A stretch of DNA of 64,000 nt from Chamaecrista fasciculata. Taxonomy: Eukaryota > Streptophyta > Magnoliopsida > Fabales > Fabaceae. This document shows positions 23,195 through 42,000 of the stretch, in pieces. Under the pieces are notes generated by a model. The model was not told where the DNA came from and searched no databases. It saw only the letters and a list, made by a program, of their open reading frames with translations. The DNA lies in the NCBI GenBank assembly GCA_003254925.1, contig QANZ01028774.1:124084-188083 (forward strand). The letters run 5' to 3'. Each line of letters starts with the position of its first letter. Within the stretch, counting starts at the first letter, position 1. The position numbers and the translations under genes were made by a program.

Positions 23195-23225
23195 CCAATC
23201 AGCGCGCACTCTCGGGCTTATATAA
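23195..23225 (+). promoter_or_regulatory. CCAAT and TATA boxes of the H2A.X gene
   Basis: CCAAT is at 23195-23199 and TATATAA at 23219-23225, about 117 bp before the ATG. The spacing implies transcription starting near 23250 and a short CT-rich leader. Confidence 0.75.
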
Positions 23226-23341
23226 CAACATTTCGCTAGCGCCTCTCTGATAGTTTGCTTTCTCTCGCTCCCTCTTGCTCAAATTCTCAGATACTGAACT
23301 GCAAAATCTAGGGTTAGGGTTCGCACATCACTTGATCGGAG

Positions 23342-23862
23342 ATGAGTTCGGCCGGTGGTTCAACTAAGGGTGGCAGAGGTAAGCCTAAGGCGTCGAAATC
23401 AGTTTCTCGATCATCTAAAGCAGGTCTTCAGTTTCCCGTTGGAAGGATCGCGAGGTTCCTCAAATCTGGAAAATACGCTGAGCGTGTTGGTGCAGGAGCT
23501 CCGGTGTATCTCTCTGCGGTGCTCGAGTATCTCGCTGCCGAGGTTTGTTTGATTGATGATCTGATAGTGTTCTGTTTGAATTTTTTGAAGTTTTGGTTTC
23601 GAATTTCTTGCGCGCCTCTAATTTGATTGTGGAATTTCAGGTGTTGGAATTGGCTGGGAATGCTGCAAGGGACAATAAGAAGAATCGAATTGTTCCAAGG
23701 CATATTCAACTCGCGGTGAGGAATGATGATGAACTCAGCAAGCTCTTGGGTTCCGTTACTATTGCCAATGGAGGTGTCTTGCCGAACATTCATCAGACTT
23801 TGCTGCCGAAGAAGGTGGGCAAAGGGAAAGGCGAAATCGGATCTGCTTCTCAAGAGTTCTAG
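23342..23862 (+). CDS. H2A.X: Histone H2A.X
   Basis: There are two exons, 23342-23542 and 23641-23862, split by a 98-bp GT-AG intron in phase 0 after LEYLAAE. The product has 140 residues, close to the family's usual 142. The histone fold is complete: [15 protein letters not shown], the acidic-patch region ([21 protein letters not shown]) and [21 protein letters not shown]. The C-terminus ends SQEF, the SQ(E/D)-hydrophobic motif whose serine is phosphorylated by ATM/ATR kinases at DNA double-strand breaks, so this is H2A.X and not core H2A. The plant H2A.X gene typically has this intron. Two E2F sites, a CCAAT box and a TATA box lie upstream, suggesting S-phase expression. Confidence 0.97.
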
Positions 23863-25026
23863 AGATTTATAGGCCGATTTATCTTTTATTTTTCCAATTT
23901 TTCGTTTTTACATAGCTGTAAAATGCAGGTTATTTTTATTCGGTATTATTCTGGTGCCGCACATAGATGTAGTCTCTGTTATTGAAGTAGAATGAAAAAG
24001 CTATATATGTCTAATCAATTTGTTCTGTGTTCTTCGTCTCTTGGGTGTGAAGATAAGTAAATAGTTGTCTCTATTATCGCTAAATAGTTCTCGATGCTAA
24101 TTCAAAAGTTTTATATTGTGTAAAGGTTGAGCGCTAGCGAACAAAGTATCTCGTGTAAAATGAGTGTCTCCACATGCCATCGAGTCCCGCTCGTGGATCT
24201 TCCATTTGCACTTTACTTTGTCGGATTGATTTTTGGGGGTAAGTGGTTGATAATGGAGTTCAAGTATTATGCAGAGCTCAAAAATTGTTTTCTAATGTAG
24301 GGAGAAACACAAGAAAAAATTCACAACTTTTGTCAAAAAATACTCGAGAAAATATTATGTGTTCATACTATTTTCTTGATTGTAAGTATACCTATACTCT
24401 CACAAAAGTAATCTGGCAAAAAAAAAAACTCTTAAAGTAATTATTTAATTATCTCTTTCACACTCTAAAATATAAGAGAGGAAATAATTTAAAATAAAAT
24501 ATAATGTTTAAAGTATATTGAGATGGTGCATTTTCTAACTTAAACAAGGTGCGATTTTTAACAATAACACATTGATGTGGCAGCTTGAATGGACAAGATT
24601 CCTTTGTTTTGCCCACAGAAGTCATCATAAAATAAAGTTAATGTCATCCATGTTTTTGTTTTGCCCCTTAGGTTTAAGGTTTTAAAATTTAATTACATGA
24701 GATATCATGTAAAAAAAATAAAAAAATAAAAAATAAAAAATAAAAAATTTAATGTTTTTGTTTTTGTTTTGCCCCTTAGGTTTAACGTTTAAAATTTTAA
24801 AAACTATATTGCCTTAAAAAATTAAAAAAATTTAGAAACTATATTAATTTTAAAATTTTATCTCGCCGTATAGCGTAAAATGTGTGTGCAATTTCCTCTA
24901 GGTTTTTGCCATCAAAGTTACATAAAAGGTGGAAGTGTATTTTCGATCTTATAATTTTTTTATTGTACTTTTAATCTTATATTTTTTTTTTGTTAAAATA
25001 TAGAATTTGTGTCATATCTTTGTAAA
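23863..25026. other. H2A.X 3' flank and T-rich intergenic DNA
   Basis: The first 150 bases should hold the H2A.X 3' UTR. Further on, around 24640-24840, a segment with gttttgccccttaggttta occurs twice, a diverged tandem repeat of about 120 bp. I see no gene. Confidence 0.55.
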
Positions 25027-25035
25027 AAATTTTAT

Positions 25036-25895
25036 GGTTTAAGTGTACTTTTGGTCTCAAAACTATGACAAAGGTTTCATTTTGGTCCCATAACTTTTTT
25101 TGTTGCAATTTTGGTCCCATAACTATGACAAATGTTTCATTTTGGTCCCATAACTATAACAAAGGTTTCATTTTGGTCCCATAACTTTTTTTGTTGCAAT
25201 TTTGGTCCCATAACTTCTCAAAAGGTTCCACCGTTAGTCCCTTGGTGAATTCCATCCATATTTAGCCGTTAAGTATGACGTGGCATAGTGACTAGGATCA
25301 TGATGTGGCAAAATAAGATGAAATGGACTGAAATAGGATCTATATGCAACATATTAAAACTTATCTATACCCAACCACAATATATACAAAGAGTGGTACT
25401 TCCTCTTCCTCGTCAGCCCAACGGGACTTCCTCTTCCTCGTTCCGCTTCCCGATTCGCCGTCGCCGCCGCTTTGGTCGTTCGACTCTGGCTGAGGATCCC
25501 ATCGACTTCGTCGGCGCCTTCTGCTTGAAGTCTCTTCTTCCCCACCAAATTGGTCCCTGTCAGTACCACTCTTTGTATATTTTGTGGTTGGGTATAGATA
25601 AGTTTTAATATGTTGCTTATAGATCCTATTTCAGTCCACTTCATCTTATTTTGCCACATCATGATCCTAGTTACTATGCCACGTCATACTTAACGGCTAA
25701 ATATGGATGGAATTCACCAAGGGACTAACGGTGGAACCTTTTGAGAAGTTATGAGACCAAAATTATAACAAAAAAAGTTATGGGACCAAAATGAAACCTT
25801 TGTTATAGATATGGGACCAAAATTGCAACAAAAAAAGTTATGGGACCAAAATGAAACCTTTATCATAGTTATGGGACCAAAAGTGTACTTAAGCC
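25036..25895. mobile_element. Near-palindromic MULE upstream of the palmitoyltransferase
   Basis: The element is flanked by the identical 9-bp repeat aaattttat at 25027-25035 and 25896-25904. The arms are inverted repeats of about 350 bp with several copies of ttttggtcccataac-type sequence, continuing inward through the block at about 25230-25395, which mirrors about 25562-25745. Only about 165 bases in the middle (near 25396-25561) are unpaired. This core is rich in GC and CG dinucleotides and may be a captured exon piece, but I recognise no protein. There is no transposase. Confidence 0.9.
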
Positions 25896-26199
25896 AAATT
25901 TTATTGTTAGTTCTACCTAACTTAAAAATATAATACTGATTTTGCAAATGACCTATATATATAGGTCGGAAAGTGCAATATAGGACCATATTTGTAACGT
26001 AACAGATATAGGACAAAAAGTGTAAAAAAAAAAAGTTAATGCACTTTGCCACATTAAGAAAATGGTCTCATAATGAACCGACGGAACTTGAACTCTTTTA
26101 CTCTCTCCTCGCGTAGCCATCATTTCCTTCCCTGCTTTTAATTTTCTGGGAATCGATTCTGAATCACCGCCATCCCGGAATCGCAAAACGCCGTTTCTC

Positions 26200-29100
26200 A
26201 TGTGGATCGGCGGATTATGCAATGGCAGTGGTATGGATTTTGCTTTGCCATGGATTAATTTCTCTGTTACTCGCCGTCTCCTTAATTATTCTGCGTTCGA
26301 TGCTCCATCTTTCTTTCAGGGCACTTTCATTCAACGCATACACTACTTCCTTACTTTCCGCGCCTTCGATTTCTTCCTGTACCTTCCTCCTCTTCCCGCC
26401 TTCATTTTTCATTCCTTTCCTTCTTATGATGTTAATTTGGTTGCTTCAATTCCGACATCGATCTTTGCAGTCGTTTCGTTCGGGCTGTTTTTGGCTCTAC
26501 CTGTAAGAATGCGATTCTTTCTGTGCAAGACTACTGCTGCAATCAACCTAATCCAATCTTACAGGTTTTCCTTTCCACTATTTACTCTACTTTTGCGTAA
26601 TCGAAACTCAATAACTATTGAATTGTTGTTTGTTATATCATCGTCGTTGAATAGGAAACGCTTTCAAGTTTCGAATTACAGGATTCGTTATTGGTTAGGC
26701 TCATCTGCTGCTTGCGTAAATGACTAGACTCTTAATTTCAACTATGACATTGTTCTGTTTTATATTCTTGGGCTTCATAGCTTTGCCTGAGTTTTTAATG
26801 CTGCTGCTGCTGCTTGCTGCTTGCTGCGTGGTTTAGCTAATAAGTATCTTCGCATTGTCTTAGTTTTATGATAAAGAATAACTGAGGGTAACCTCCATCG
26901 GACAAGCTGGGCTAAACAAAGAAAACAAGATTATCCAGCTTTCTGTATTTTCTCTTTTGGATTAATTGCATCATCATACAATTGGATTAATTTCATTTAA
27001 AATAGTTTTATTAAATATGATCATGCTGACGTGTGCTATGAACGCCTGCACAGCCACAGTCATACTAAAACATCAAAATCCAAAACATGCAGGAGCAGGA
27101 CATAGCACGACATATGTAGAAACTAATGAATGATACTGTTAAGTTTTACGAATAGATAAAGAATTTACCACAATATTTTAAACTTATCCAAACAGTTGAA
27201 AATAATAAACAAGGAGATATATAGTATATTATATAATGAGATTATGGATCTAAAATGACTTGAAAGTGTATTGTAGTACCCAAATCATAACTCTTGTTAC
27301 CGTTCAATGAGCCCCTGATACGAGTCCCACATCGGGTTGTTAGCTGAGAGTAAAGCACTATATAAGGCCTTGGGCTCTCCAACTTCAACAGCTAGCTTTT
27401 GAGGTGCGGTTCTCCCAAGGTTTTATACTCGTATCAATTGGTGCTTTCATTGAGAGCCGACCGACACGGAGGGGGCGACCTATAGGCTGGATTAAGGTAC
27501 GTACGATGTGTCGTACCGAATATTGGAAGTTGTATGGAGCCGCCAAAAGTGGAAAGGACTATCAATGGACCAGTGTCGATAGTGTGGGCTGCCGTGGACG
27601 TTGGCTTTCGAAGGGGTATGTAATGATACGAGTCTCACATCGGGTAGTTAGCTGAGAGTAAAGCACTATATAAGGCCTTGGGCTCTCCAACTTCAACAGC
27701 TAGCTTTTGAGGTGTGATTCTCCCAAGGTCTTATACTCGTATCAGCCCCTCTGAAAACTATAAAACACGAGGTATCTTGAGGTATCTTGCAATGTTGTAA
27801 CAACACTGCAGTGTGATTTTCCGGAAAAAAAAAATGAAAAGGATGTTAACCTCATCAAGATGGATTTTCTTGGGTCTCTTTCATTTATTTTTTATTTTTA
27901 ATTTAATTCCCCTGTTTTTAATCCTCTTCTGCCATTTCCAGTGTGCATGTTCAAGCTGTTTTTTTTTGGCATGACACTTTTGAACGTGTGTCAGACATAT
28001 ATTGTCCATATTTTTCACACCAACTGGCTTGAAAATAGACGTGTTTCATAGAATTAAGGGGCTAATATGGAATTTTAAATCTTATATACTTTCCGTTTGT
28101 GTATTGAGTTGGGGTAGATGACATTCTTTTGGTGGTTCAATATGAAAGAAATGCTACTGGAGTGCCTTCCAGTTTAATGTCTCTTTATTTGCTGAACTTG
28201 AGGTTTTTCTGAAAGATGGCAGTGATGTAGAATGATAGAAAGGAGTAAAATAATTGTATCTGAACTTCTTTATTTGATGCAATCAGATAAACGAGTTCAA
28301 ACCTTCTAATGCAATGATACTGTTCTAATAAAAAATCCTATATTTAAGCTTTCCATTAAAGTGAACATTTTGTTGGTTATCTAAGAAAAATTCTTTTTAA
28401 TTGCAGATTACATATTTTGTGATAATCGGCCAAGTATATTATTGCATCATACAGTTTGCCTTTGCATATTTTCCCAGCTACTATCTAAGTGGAATTCACG
28501 GGTACTGTACCATGTAGCTACTAGCTACTATATATTCTCTCATTTGCTGATTTATGATATTCATGGCATTATTCAATCATGAATTTTGCTAGACTATATA
28601 TGCTCTTTTAGGTACACAAGCTCGTTCGCAGTTGCTATTGGAGTTGTGCTCTTTCTTCTGACCAGCTTTTCTGATCCTGGAACAATAAAGGCTGAGAATG
28701 TTTCTCAGTATATTTCTTCTTATCCCTACGATAATATTATTTATGCAGAGAAAGAATGTCCAACTTGCAAGCTTCCAAAGTGAGTTCGTCATTGGTTTAA
28801 AATTTTAGCTAAATCTTGGAATTAAGTATATATATAAAATGGTCTTAAATCTTTGATGCAGACCTGCTAGGTCTAAGCACTGCAGCATTTGTGACCGTTG
28901 TGTGGCTCGCTTTGACCATCACTGTGGATGGATGGTACAGAATCTTCTGAACCTCTTCAATTTCATAAGATTGTTTTGTGGTTTCAATTCTAAGCATAAC
29001 CTTTTTTTCTTTGTTTTGTGCTTATGTGAGTAATTTTCCTTGTAGAACAACTGCATAGGGGAGAGAAACACTCGGTATTTCGTGGCTTTTCTTTTCTGGT

Positions 29101-31248
29101 GAGTACTATTGTGGTCCATCAGTTTGTTGCAGTTAAGTCTATCCTTTCACGAGTGTGATACTATGTTCTACAACTTCTTTTTTGCTTAACCTGCCAATTT
29201 ATCTATCTCTCTATCTTATGTGTTATTCTTTTATAATTGTTTTATTATGCCTAAAGACTATTTGAAGGTGATTTTACTATAATCAGGGGAGGAATAGTAT
29301 CCTACTGCATTGCCCTCTAGAAATATTTGTATTATTTCAAGGATTTTGTTATCTAATTATCTGTAAGTTTCAGGTGGTCACGTAAGTTTTTTTCTTCAAC
29401 CGTCAATCTCTAAATTATTTTTTCACTTTTCTATCGAAGTACTTAACCACAAATCTACTTGTTTGTTTCAAATTGTTATAAACACAGGCCTTTCGGTTTA
29501 CTGGTTTTGGTGGTCACAATATATGTCTACTTTTAAAATATCTAATCGCATTTCCATTCTCTTTACTACATTATTGGGAACCAATATTCTGGCATTTATG
29601 CTGCCTGAGTATGCTGGTGAATTTATTATTTGAATAACTAACCCCGACAAAATTTTGAACCATCATCTCAAAATTTAGATGAAAAACATGCAAATAATTT
29701 AGTGTCTGCAGTATCTCTCATAGTTATGTTTTTTTCTTTGCTGGTTCCGTTCATATTTCTTGATTCTCCAATATCTTGTAGGCATTTTGTTCTATGCATG
29801 TACGGAATAATTGCCATTAGTATAGTAATTGCTGGAAGACTACAACAATTGAGAGTTGTATATATTCTAACAGGTAATATTGATCCGGCTGTAAGATTCA
29901 TCTTAAGAATAAGTTGTTTATTATAATAATAACCTTTAAAATTTCTCTCCTTATTTCAATCTGTAGTTCATTATGGAATAGAAAATTCTTTTCTCGGTTT
30001 AGCTCCACATGTTGCACAGGTGAGGGATTTTGTTTACATGTTCAATATCCACCGGTTGATTCTTGCTGGAATAGATATTTTTCTCATTATCTCGATCTTG
30101 TAATTATTTATATTTTCTTTTCTGTTTTCAAAAAGTGGTTGTTAGGATCATACAACAATCAGATACTTATTATGGTGTTCCTTGCTGTTGTTGGAATGCT
30201 ATTTGCTGGTTTTTTTGGTTATCATGCAAATCTCTGCCTCAGCAACACTACGACTAATGAGGTCCTTTCCACATCTGATGTTTGCAATAATTATTGTATG
30301 TACTTGATTTTTTCGTGAAGTATGAGGAGCCAGGAAGTTGAAAAGAACATGAAAAAAATATCACTATAGATGCTATTTATGCAATTTCACTATGTCTGAA
30401 CTCTGAAGTAAGCCTTAAACGGAATACCTTGGTTAGGACATGGTCTTGGGATTAAGTTTGTCTACATGATGGTCCAATATGGATATTTATACATACAGAC
30501 AAATGTAACATTGTTGGTTTTCATCACACTTAAACAGACTGAACAGACTGGGTCTTCTGAAAACAAGAAAATAGTAGTTCTCGGTATCTTATTTGCTTGT
30601 ATGCTCACCTGTTTATCTTTGTGAGAATATGAGAATTTTGAAACTACTATTTATTTTGGTGAGTGAGACTATTTCGTTTATTTCTCTGTATGTTCACAGC
30701 ATCTGGACGTCTTTATTCTTTATTCCTTATTGGTCTTCATTTCCTATATAATATATCATGTATCAGTTCAACGGATTTGAGTCTGATGTTCAGACCTATT
30801 AATACAGAGTTGAATAATTATACTTGCAAAACCCTAGCATTAACAACGACCACAAAGTGTATGGTGGCCTGAATGTGCAAGTATTAGTTACACTACAGCA
30901 TTATATTGTTAAACTAATCATATGGTGATTTAAGTGGAGAAGCTTTTGACTGGCGTTATTGACAAACACGAAGGCTAAATGAAGTATTGTTTTGGACTAC
31001 AGACCGTTAAGTGGCGAGAGTATACAAGCTATCAGAAGATGCTGAATGAAGCAAAGAGCGATTCCGCTGTCCCGAGAGAACGTATGAGCAAATGGAAAGC
31101 AGTTCTTCGAAGATTATTTGTTGTTGAAGTGGAAGAAGCTCCGAAGAATAATTTGTATGATAAAGGATTCATTCACAATGTACAGGAGGTTATTTTCCCC
31201 CATTCAACCAGACGCACATTTAATCGAATCAAATCAAAGCTTGGCTGA
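26200..31248 (+). CDS. DHHC-type protein S-acyltransferase, probable exon 1 frameshift
   Basis: There are ten exons: 26200-26378, 26471-26564, 28407-28501, 28612-28779, 28862-28934, 29046-29098, 29782-29873, 29967-30019, 30136-30261 and 31003-31248. They keep phase and give about 392 residues. The DHHC cysteine-rich domain is intact ([35 protein letters not shown] across exons 4-6), as are DPG (SFSDPGT), the membrane segments and the TTxE motif (SNTTTNE). The enzyme would move palmitate to cysteines of membrane-associated proteins. It resembles Arabidopsis PAT17-type proteins. Odd point: the conserved N-terminal membrane segment starts at the ATG at 26222 ([17 protein letters not shown]) in a frame one base out of step with the rest of exon 1. 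The ATG at 26200 is in the correct frame but gives an unrelated N-terminus. A 1-base deletion near 26290-26320 would explain this. Confidence 0.85.
26565..28406 (+). other. Intron 2 of the palmitoyltransferase, containing a TRIM
   Basis: This intron of 1842 bp lies between the ATT CAG-type ends of exons 2 and 3. It contains the TRIM element at 27316-27744 and a ctgctgctg run near 26800. No coding exon is expected here from family structure. Confidence 0.8.
27316..27744 (+). mobile_element. TRIM retrotransposon, copy 1
   Basis: Two 121-bp direct LTRs (27316-27436 and 27624-27744) start TGATACGAGT and end CTCGTATCA. The 5-bp target duplication gcccc is at 27311-27315 and 27745-27749. The 187-bp interior begins just after the left LTR with ttggtgctttcattgagag, in the place of the tRNA primer-binding site, and has no gag or pol. 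At 429 bp this is a terminal-repeat retrotransposon in miniature. The LTRs differ at few positions, so insertion is fairly recent. It lies in intron 2 of the palmitoyltransferase gene in the same orientation. Confidence 0.93.
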
Positions 31249-31602
31249 GAGTGACTGACAACTTACAAGTTATAACAAGTGGATTTATGCTCCTAGCCTC
31301 TGGTAAAAAGGTATATAAGTTTTCTTCCTGTTGACTGCAAATTGACCATAGCCATTATCATTCCGCATATTAGATTTGGTTTTGCGGTTAGAAACAATTT
31401 TAAAAGGGATGATGTATTCTTTCCGAAAAAATATGTCATCCAAGGAAGCATAAGAAATTTCAGTCAAACAATTTGAGACTGAAGAACTGGAAAATTAATG
31501 AACGAACTGCGGAAGAGAGTATGAAAGATCTCCTAATCTAGAATTTACAACTGAAATAAACGATACTAGTATTTTACAGTTGAAGAAAAAAGCATGTATT
31601 GA
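31249..31602. other. Convergent 3' spacer of 354 bp
   Basis: The spacer separates the stop codons of the palmitoyltransferase (+) and the BONZAI gene (-). Both 3' UTRs must fit or overlap in it. I see no separate gene. Confidence 0.8.
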
Positions 31603-37539
<5,937 letters not shown>

Positions 37540-38511
37540 TCAATATTCTCTATCTCTCTGTTTTCAGTCTTCCTAATCTGAAAAATTCCAAACCCTAATT
37601 TCAAAGACTTCTTTTGCTCTCTAGTGCTTGTAACCGTCTTTCTCGATTCTCTAGGTCTATTCTATCGCGCACATTATATTGCCTTCGTTATTACTTATTA
37701 TATAGGAATAAGGAAGTAACAACGAAGCATCTCTCTTTAAAGTTCAAATTCCTTTTTTTGTACATTTTTATTTTACAAGCTTATATTATATTAGCTTAGG
37801 TTATTTAACAATTACTTGGTAATAAGAGATTAATTTTGAATAAATGACCATGCGTGACTGAGGAGAATAATTGCCCGGGAAAGATTGAAAGAACTTTGGC
37901 AAGGAAAAAAGTGGGATTGTTAGGAAATAGGGAACAAGTTTAGTTTTCTTAAGGAATATTCTTTATTATTTGCATTTTAGTGCTTATATATGTCATTATT
38001 TAATTGGAGCAAAAACAGTGAAATGGATGAGAAACTTGGAGGCAACGAGGCAACGATTGATCAAGTCCACGTAATGACGTTGTTCTGGCTACTATCCCAT
38101 CTGTTAGTAGTACGTGGGTTCCTATGTGTGAGTATTAGATAGATATGTTATATGTAAACTAAAATATATATATATTTTTGGTTAGGTCACTGACTCACTA
38201 TATATCTTCAGGTAAATATAGATACACACGCCATTTGTATGGAAATTTGTTGTTGTCACGTAAAGAATGTCACATGAATACATGATTTATAGTATTAATT
38301 ATTTCACTATGATTCCAGTTTGTCCGTCAAACTACGATATTCCCAAAATGGTTCAGTACGCGTTTATTCATGTGGAAAATTTCCAATGCTCAGCATTTTC
38401 CGTCAAAATAGATAAGAGGTAAAGATCTTATATATGATGATCGAAAAAATTATGTTACGTTGCTTACGAAGAACAGAAACCAAAATTCGAATGGATCCCA
38501 AATAGAAACAA
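37540..38511. other. Upstream region of the BON3-like gene
   Basis: It contains a CT-rich leader close to the ATG and AT-rich DNA beyond it. No other gene is seen. Confidence 0.6.
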
Positions 38512-39079
38512 GGCAAAACACCATAACGTTTGCGGTGATTTTCAGTTATGCCCCTAACGTTTCATTTGTGTCAGTTGTGCCCCCAATGTGAAACGTTAGT
38601 TTCAATTATGTTCCCAATTTCAATCATCCACAAAAAAAAAATACCATTTTCGCACGATTTGAGCTCGGTTTTGATAAGATTTTATTTGGGTTTTAATTTT
38701 CGGACATCACAAACTTGATTCCTTGGATCAATTTTAAAGATTAAATTCAAAATAGCCCCAAATCCGTAGAAGATCGAACCCGATGAACCCCAAAAAAGAC
38801 CAAAACGAAATGAAGCAAAACGAAGCATTTTTCTCAAAATTTCCATGTGCAAAATGATCCTTAGGAGCCGAAAATGAGTACTCATAAACTCATTTATCAA
38901 AACAAACTAAAATGAACACGGATCGAAGCTCAAAAGTTCTGAGAAACGGTACACTAACGAGGATGGAGGCATAATTGAAACTAACGTTTCACATTGGGGG
39001 CACAACTGACACAAATGAAACTTTAGGGGTATAACTGAAAATCACCGCAAACGTTAGGGGCACGAAAGGGTGTTTTGCC
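38512..39079. mobile_element. MULE-like element of 568 bp
   Basis: The ends ggcaaaacaccataacgttt and its complement ending gggtgttttgcc form inverted repeats of about 115 bp with internal gtttcacattgggggcacaa and its mate. The flanks tagaaacaa (38503-38511) and tagatacaa (39080-39088) differ at one base, a 9-bp Mutator-type target duplication. A non-coding core of about 300 bp is unrecognised. Confidence 0.85.
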
Positions 39080-42000
39080 TAGATACAATTATACCAACAC
39101 TAAATTATGAAAGATTTGACTTTCTCAAAGAGATATCTCCCTGGTAAATAATTAATTTGTGTTGTGTCAAAATTTTTTCAAGTTTGTAATTAAATAGTTA
39201 AAAACTCATAAATCATTATATATATATACATATAACATATATATTTCAATGATCAGTGACACCAATTGGAAAAGCCAATTTAAAAGTGATAATCTATCAT
39301 AAATCATTATCATAAAGTTTTCGAGTTAAACATTTATTATATTAATTGGCCATAAAAACATTGATACTATACTTTTCTTTTCGGTAATATTGATTAAATT
39401 ACTATATATACTATATAGTACGTACTAAAATTTCATTCAATGCAACTTTAGTCATCCGCTAAATTACTCGTCTATTTCCATGATATATAATTCTAACATT
39501 GGATCCACAGCCTACGTCTATTTCCTATAAAGACTAAAAGCTCGTAAGTCATCGATTTCTAATTTTTTTCTCAATCATAAGTCATTGATAAATGATTATT
39601 GTACTTATGCATGTATGGTGGTTATGCTGCACATGCCGGATGGCAAAGAAACTTAATAGTTAATACAGCTAGACCATGTTGTTTGAGAGACTTGAGCAAT
39701 GAGCATAGACAGTGAATTTTGACTAGGCGCCCTGATTTGGATGGGTATACAAGGTTCACGATTCAATCTACTTGTAAAAAATATTAATATACGTTGAATA
39801 TTAGATATTAGATAAAGTATGACTAGAAAAAATAAAAAGTCATTAAATATTAAATGGATACGAATATTGCTTCAACTACTTGATATCCCTATAATATAAA
39901 TGGATAGTTAAAGTATTTAATATTCAATATTCTATAATATAAAAAATTTATTATGTTTTATATTTTTTTATTATAATTTTTATTATTTTATTTTAGTTAA
40001 AGGATATTAAGTATCAGATATGTATATTTGATTTATGAATTAAGATATCATATCTTATATTTATTATTTTCAGATATTTTTATATTTTGAATACCTATTA
40101 GATACCAAATATTAGATTTAATATAAATACTGATCCTAATTTATCGAATACTGTGTTATAGAGTATGAATAATAACGAATAGGATGAGCAAATACATACA
40201 GATAATAACAAAATTATTGGGTACTCTATCTATTACCAACACTAATTTTGACGAGATAATAGATTAAATATTATTAATAACATGCATGTTTTCCGTCATC
40301 TTTGGGCAACTTAATTGGTAAAATTTCTTTTCTTCTCTTTTCTTTTTTTATTGGTGGGCGGGGGTCAAAATTATGGTCAAACGTTATCCAAATGAAAGGA
40401 CCATGCAAAATTGGATTTTTCAGCATACGCACTGAATGTTGAATAAAAGGTATAATGCATGGCTCCATATAGTGCGCCCCACCCTTAACTATCTATATAT
40501 TAACTATAATGCATTGTGCATTGTATATGGAGCAAGGCTTTGTTAAACAACACAACAACTACTCTTGCAAAAATTTTAGCTATACCCAGGCCAGGCCTTA
40601 TAAGTTATAATATTAGTGCCTTACAATTACAATGAAACTCCTGGTTTGGCCATTGACCAGGTAGGTGGTCCTGGTCTTGATAAACAAGATAATATAAAAT
40701 TCCAAAGTCATTCAAAGACCACGTCAGAAACTGAAGTATTCAATTACGCAACATGGGTGACGTGATTGGATCAAGTCATCAAACTCATCTTCCATGAAAT
40801 TATGTCCTCCTTAGAAGTCTTGCCTTGTGCACACAAATATTCCCCTAATGTTCATCAGAAAAAGTATTGTATACCCAAATCTAACTAACAGCTTTTATTT
40901 CCTTAGAAAATTAGTTTAACACGATAAATCTTAAAACCAGATCATGACATTAAGAACTAAACTTCTTAAAGGTCCTATACTTGAGTCTAAACTAATGAAT
41001 AAACACATTCATAAATCATAAGTTGGCAGTGTGCATGTGTGTGTGTATCCAGGAGATCATTTGTTACAGAATGGCAATTTTTGGGCTATATATATCTGAT
41101 CCATTCGGAACATTACAAAGACCATACTGATCAGTACAGCATATATATATATATATATATATATGTATCACTTTATTAAAGACTTCTTCAATCATACAAA
41201 TTATCATTCTTCTCTACTGGATGCTGACAAGAATCAAAAGGCAAACCTAACAATGTAGCTAAGAAGGTTGATATTAATGAGAAGAGTCCTAATTTAAGAA
41301 GCATTATTAATAATATTATCATATATGGTGTTCTAATATTACTATGAAAGATAAGGACACAGTGCAAGTAATAAGGAACAAAAAGGAGGTTCCAATTAAT
41401 GAGCATGAGAAGTTAGGAGAACAGACTCATTAATCTGATTGAGTGATACATCAAATCATCGAACTTTTGTCATCTAAAGAAGAATTAAAAAGACAGTAAT
41501 TGCTCCGAGCTATGTTAAAAAACGAAGTATAGATCATAGAATGCCTTGTTAACTAGAACAGCACTCAGAACTAAATTCATGTATTTGCAGTTGTAATTTG
41601 TAAAAAGTACTTTCCTAGCTATAAGTTGGCAGTTTTCTGCCAAACGATATATATAGTAGGCACGCCTAATGTTGTTGTAACTTAATGACAATTAACAAAT
41701 CACCTCAAAGAAAACTGCAAGAAATGTATGCCAACTGATAAGCTCGGTTCTTCAGAGATCTTCTTCGAATTTACAATGAGAGGAACAATGAAGAAAACTC
41801 AAAAGTCAAAACACCTGCTCCAGTCAAAGTTAAAACGGTAGGTTTATAATTAGATTAACAATGGATCCTTCAAGGAAGTATGCATTAAAAATCTAACATT
41901 TTCTTATGTCAAATTCATATTTTATTACCAATATTGATTGAGTCTTGCAGAAGGGGACTAGTCTCTCATGACATAGTGAATTCGAATTCCTATCCTCACT

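Noticed and set aside
25288-25662. Mirror-image ORFs of about 105 residues on both strands
   Set aside because: They share the same N-terminal peptide because they start in the inverted arms of the palindromic MULE.
26231-26319. Possible 89-bp intron in palmitoyltransferase exon 1 (gtatgg...tttcag)
   Set aside because: It would restore frame but delete the conserved N-terminal membrane segment, so a 1-base frameshift is the better explanation.
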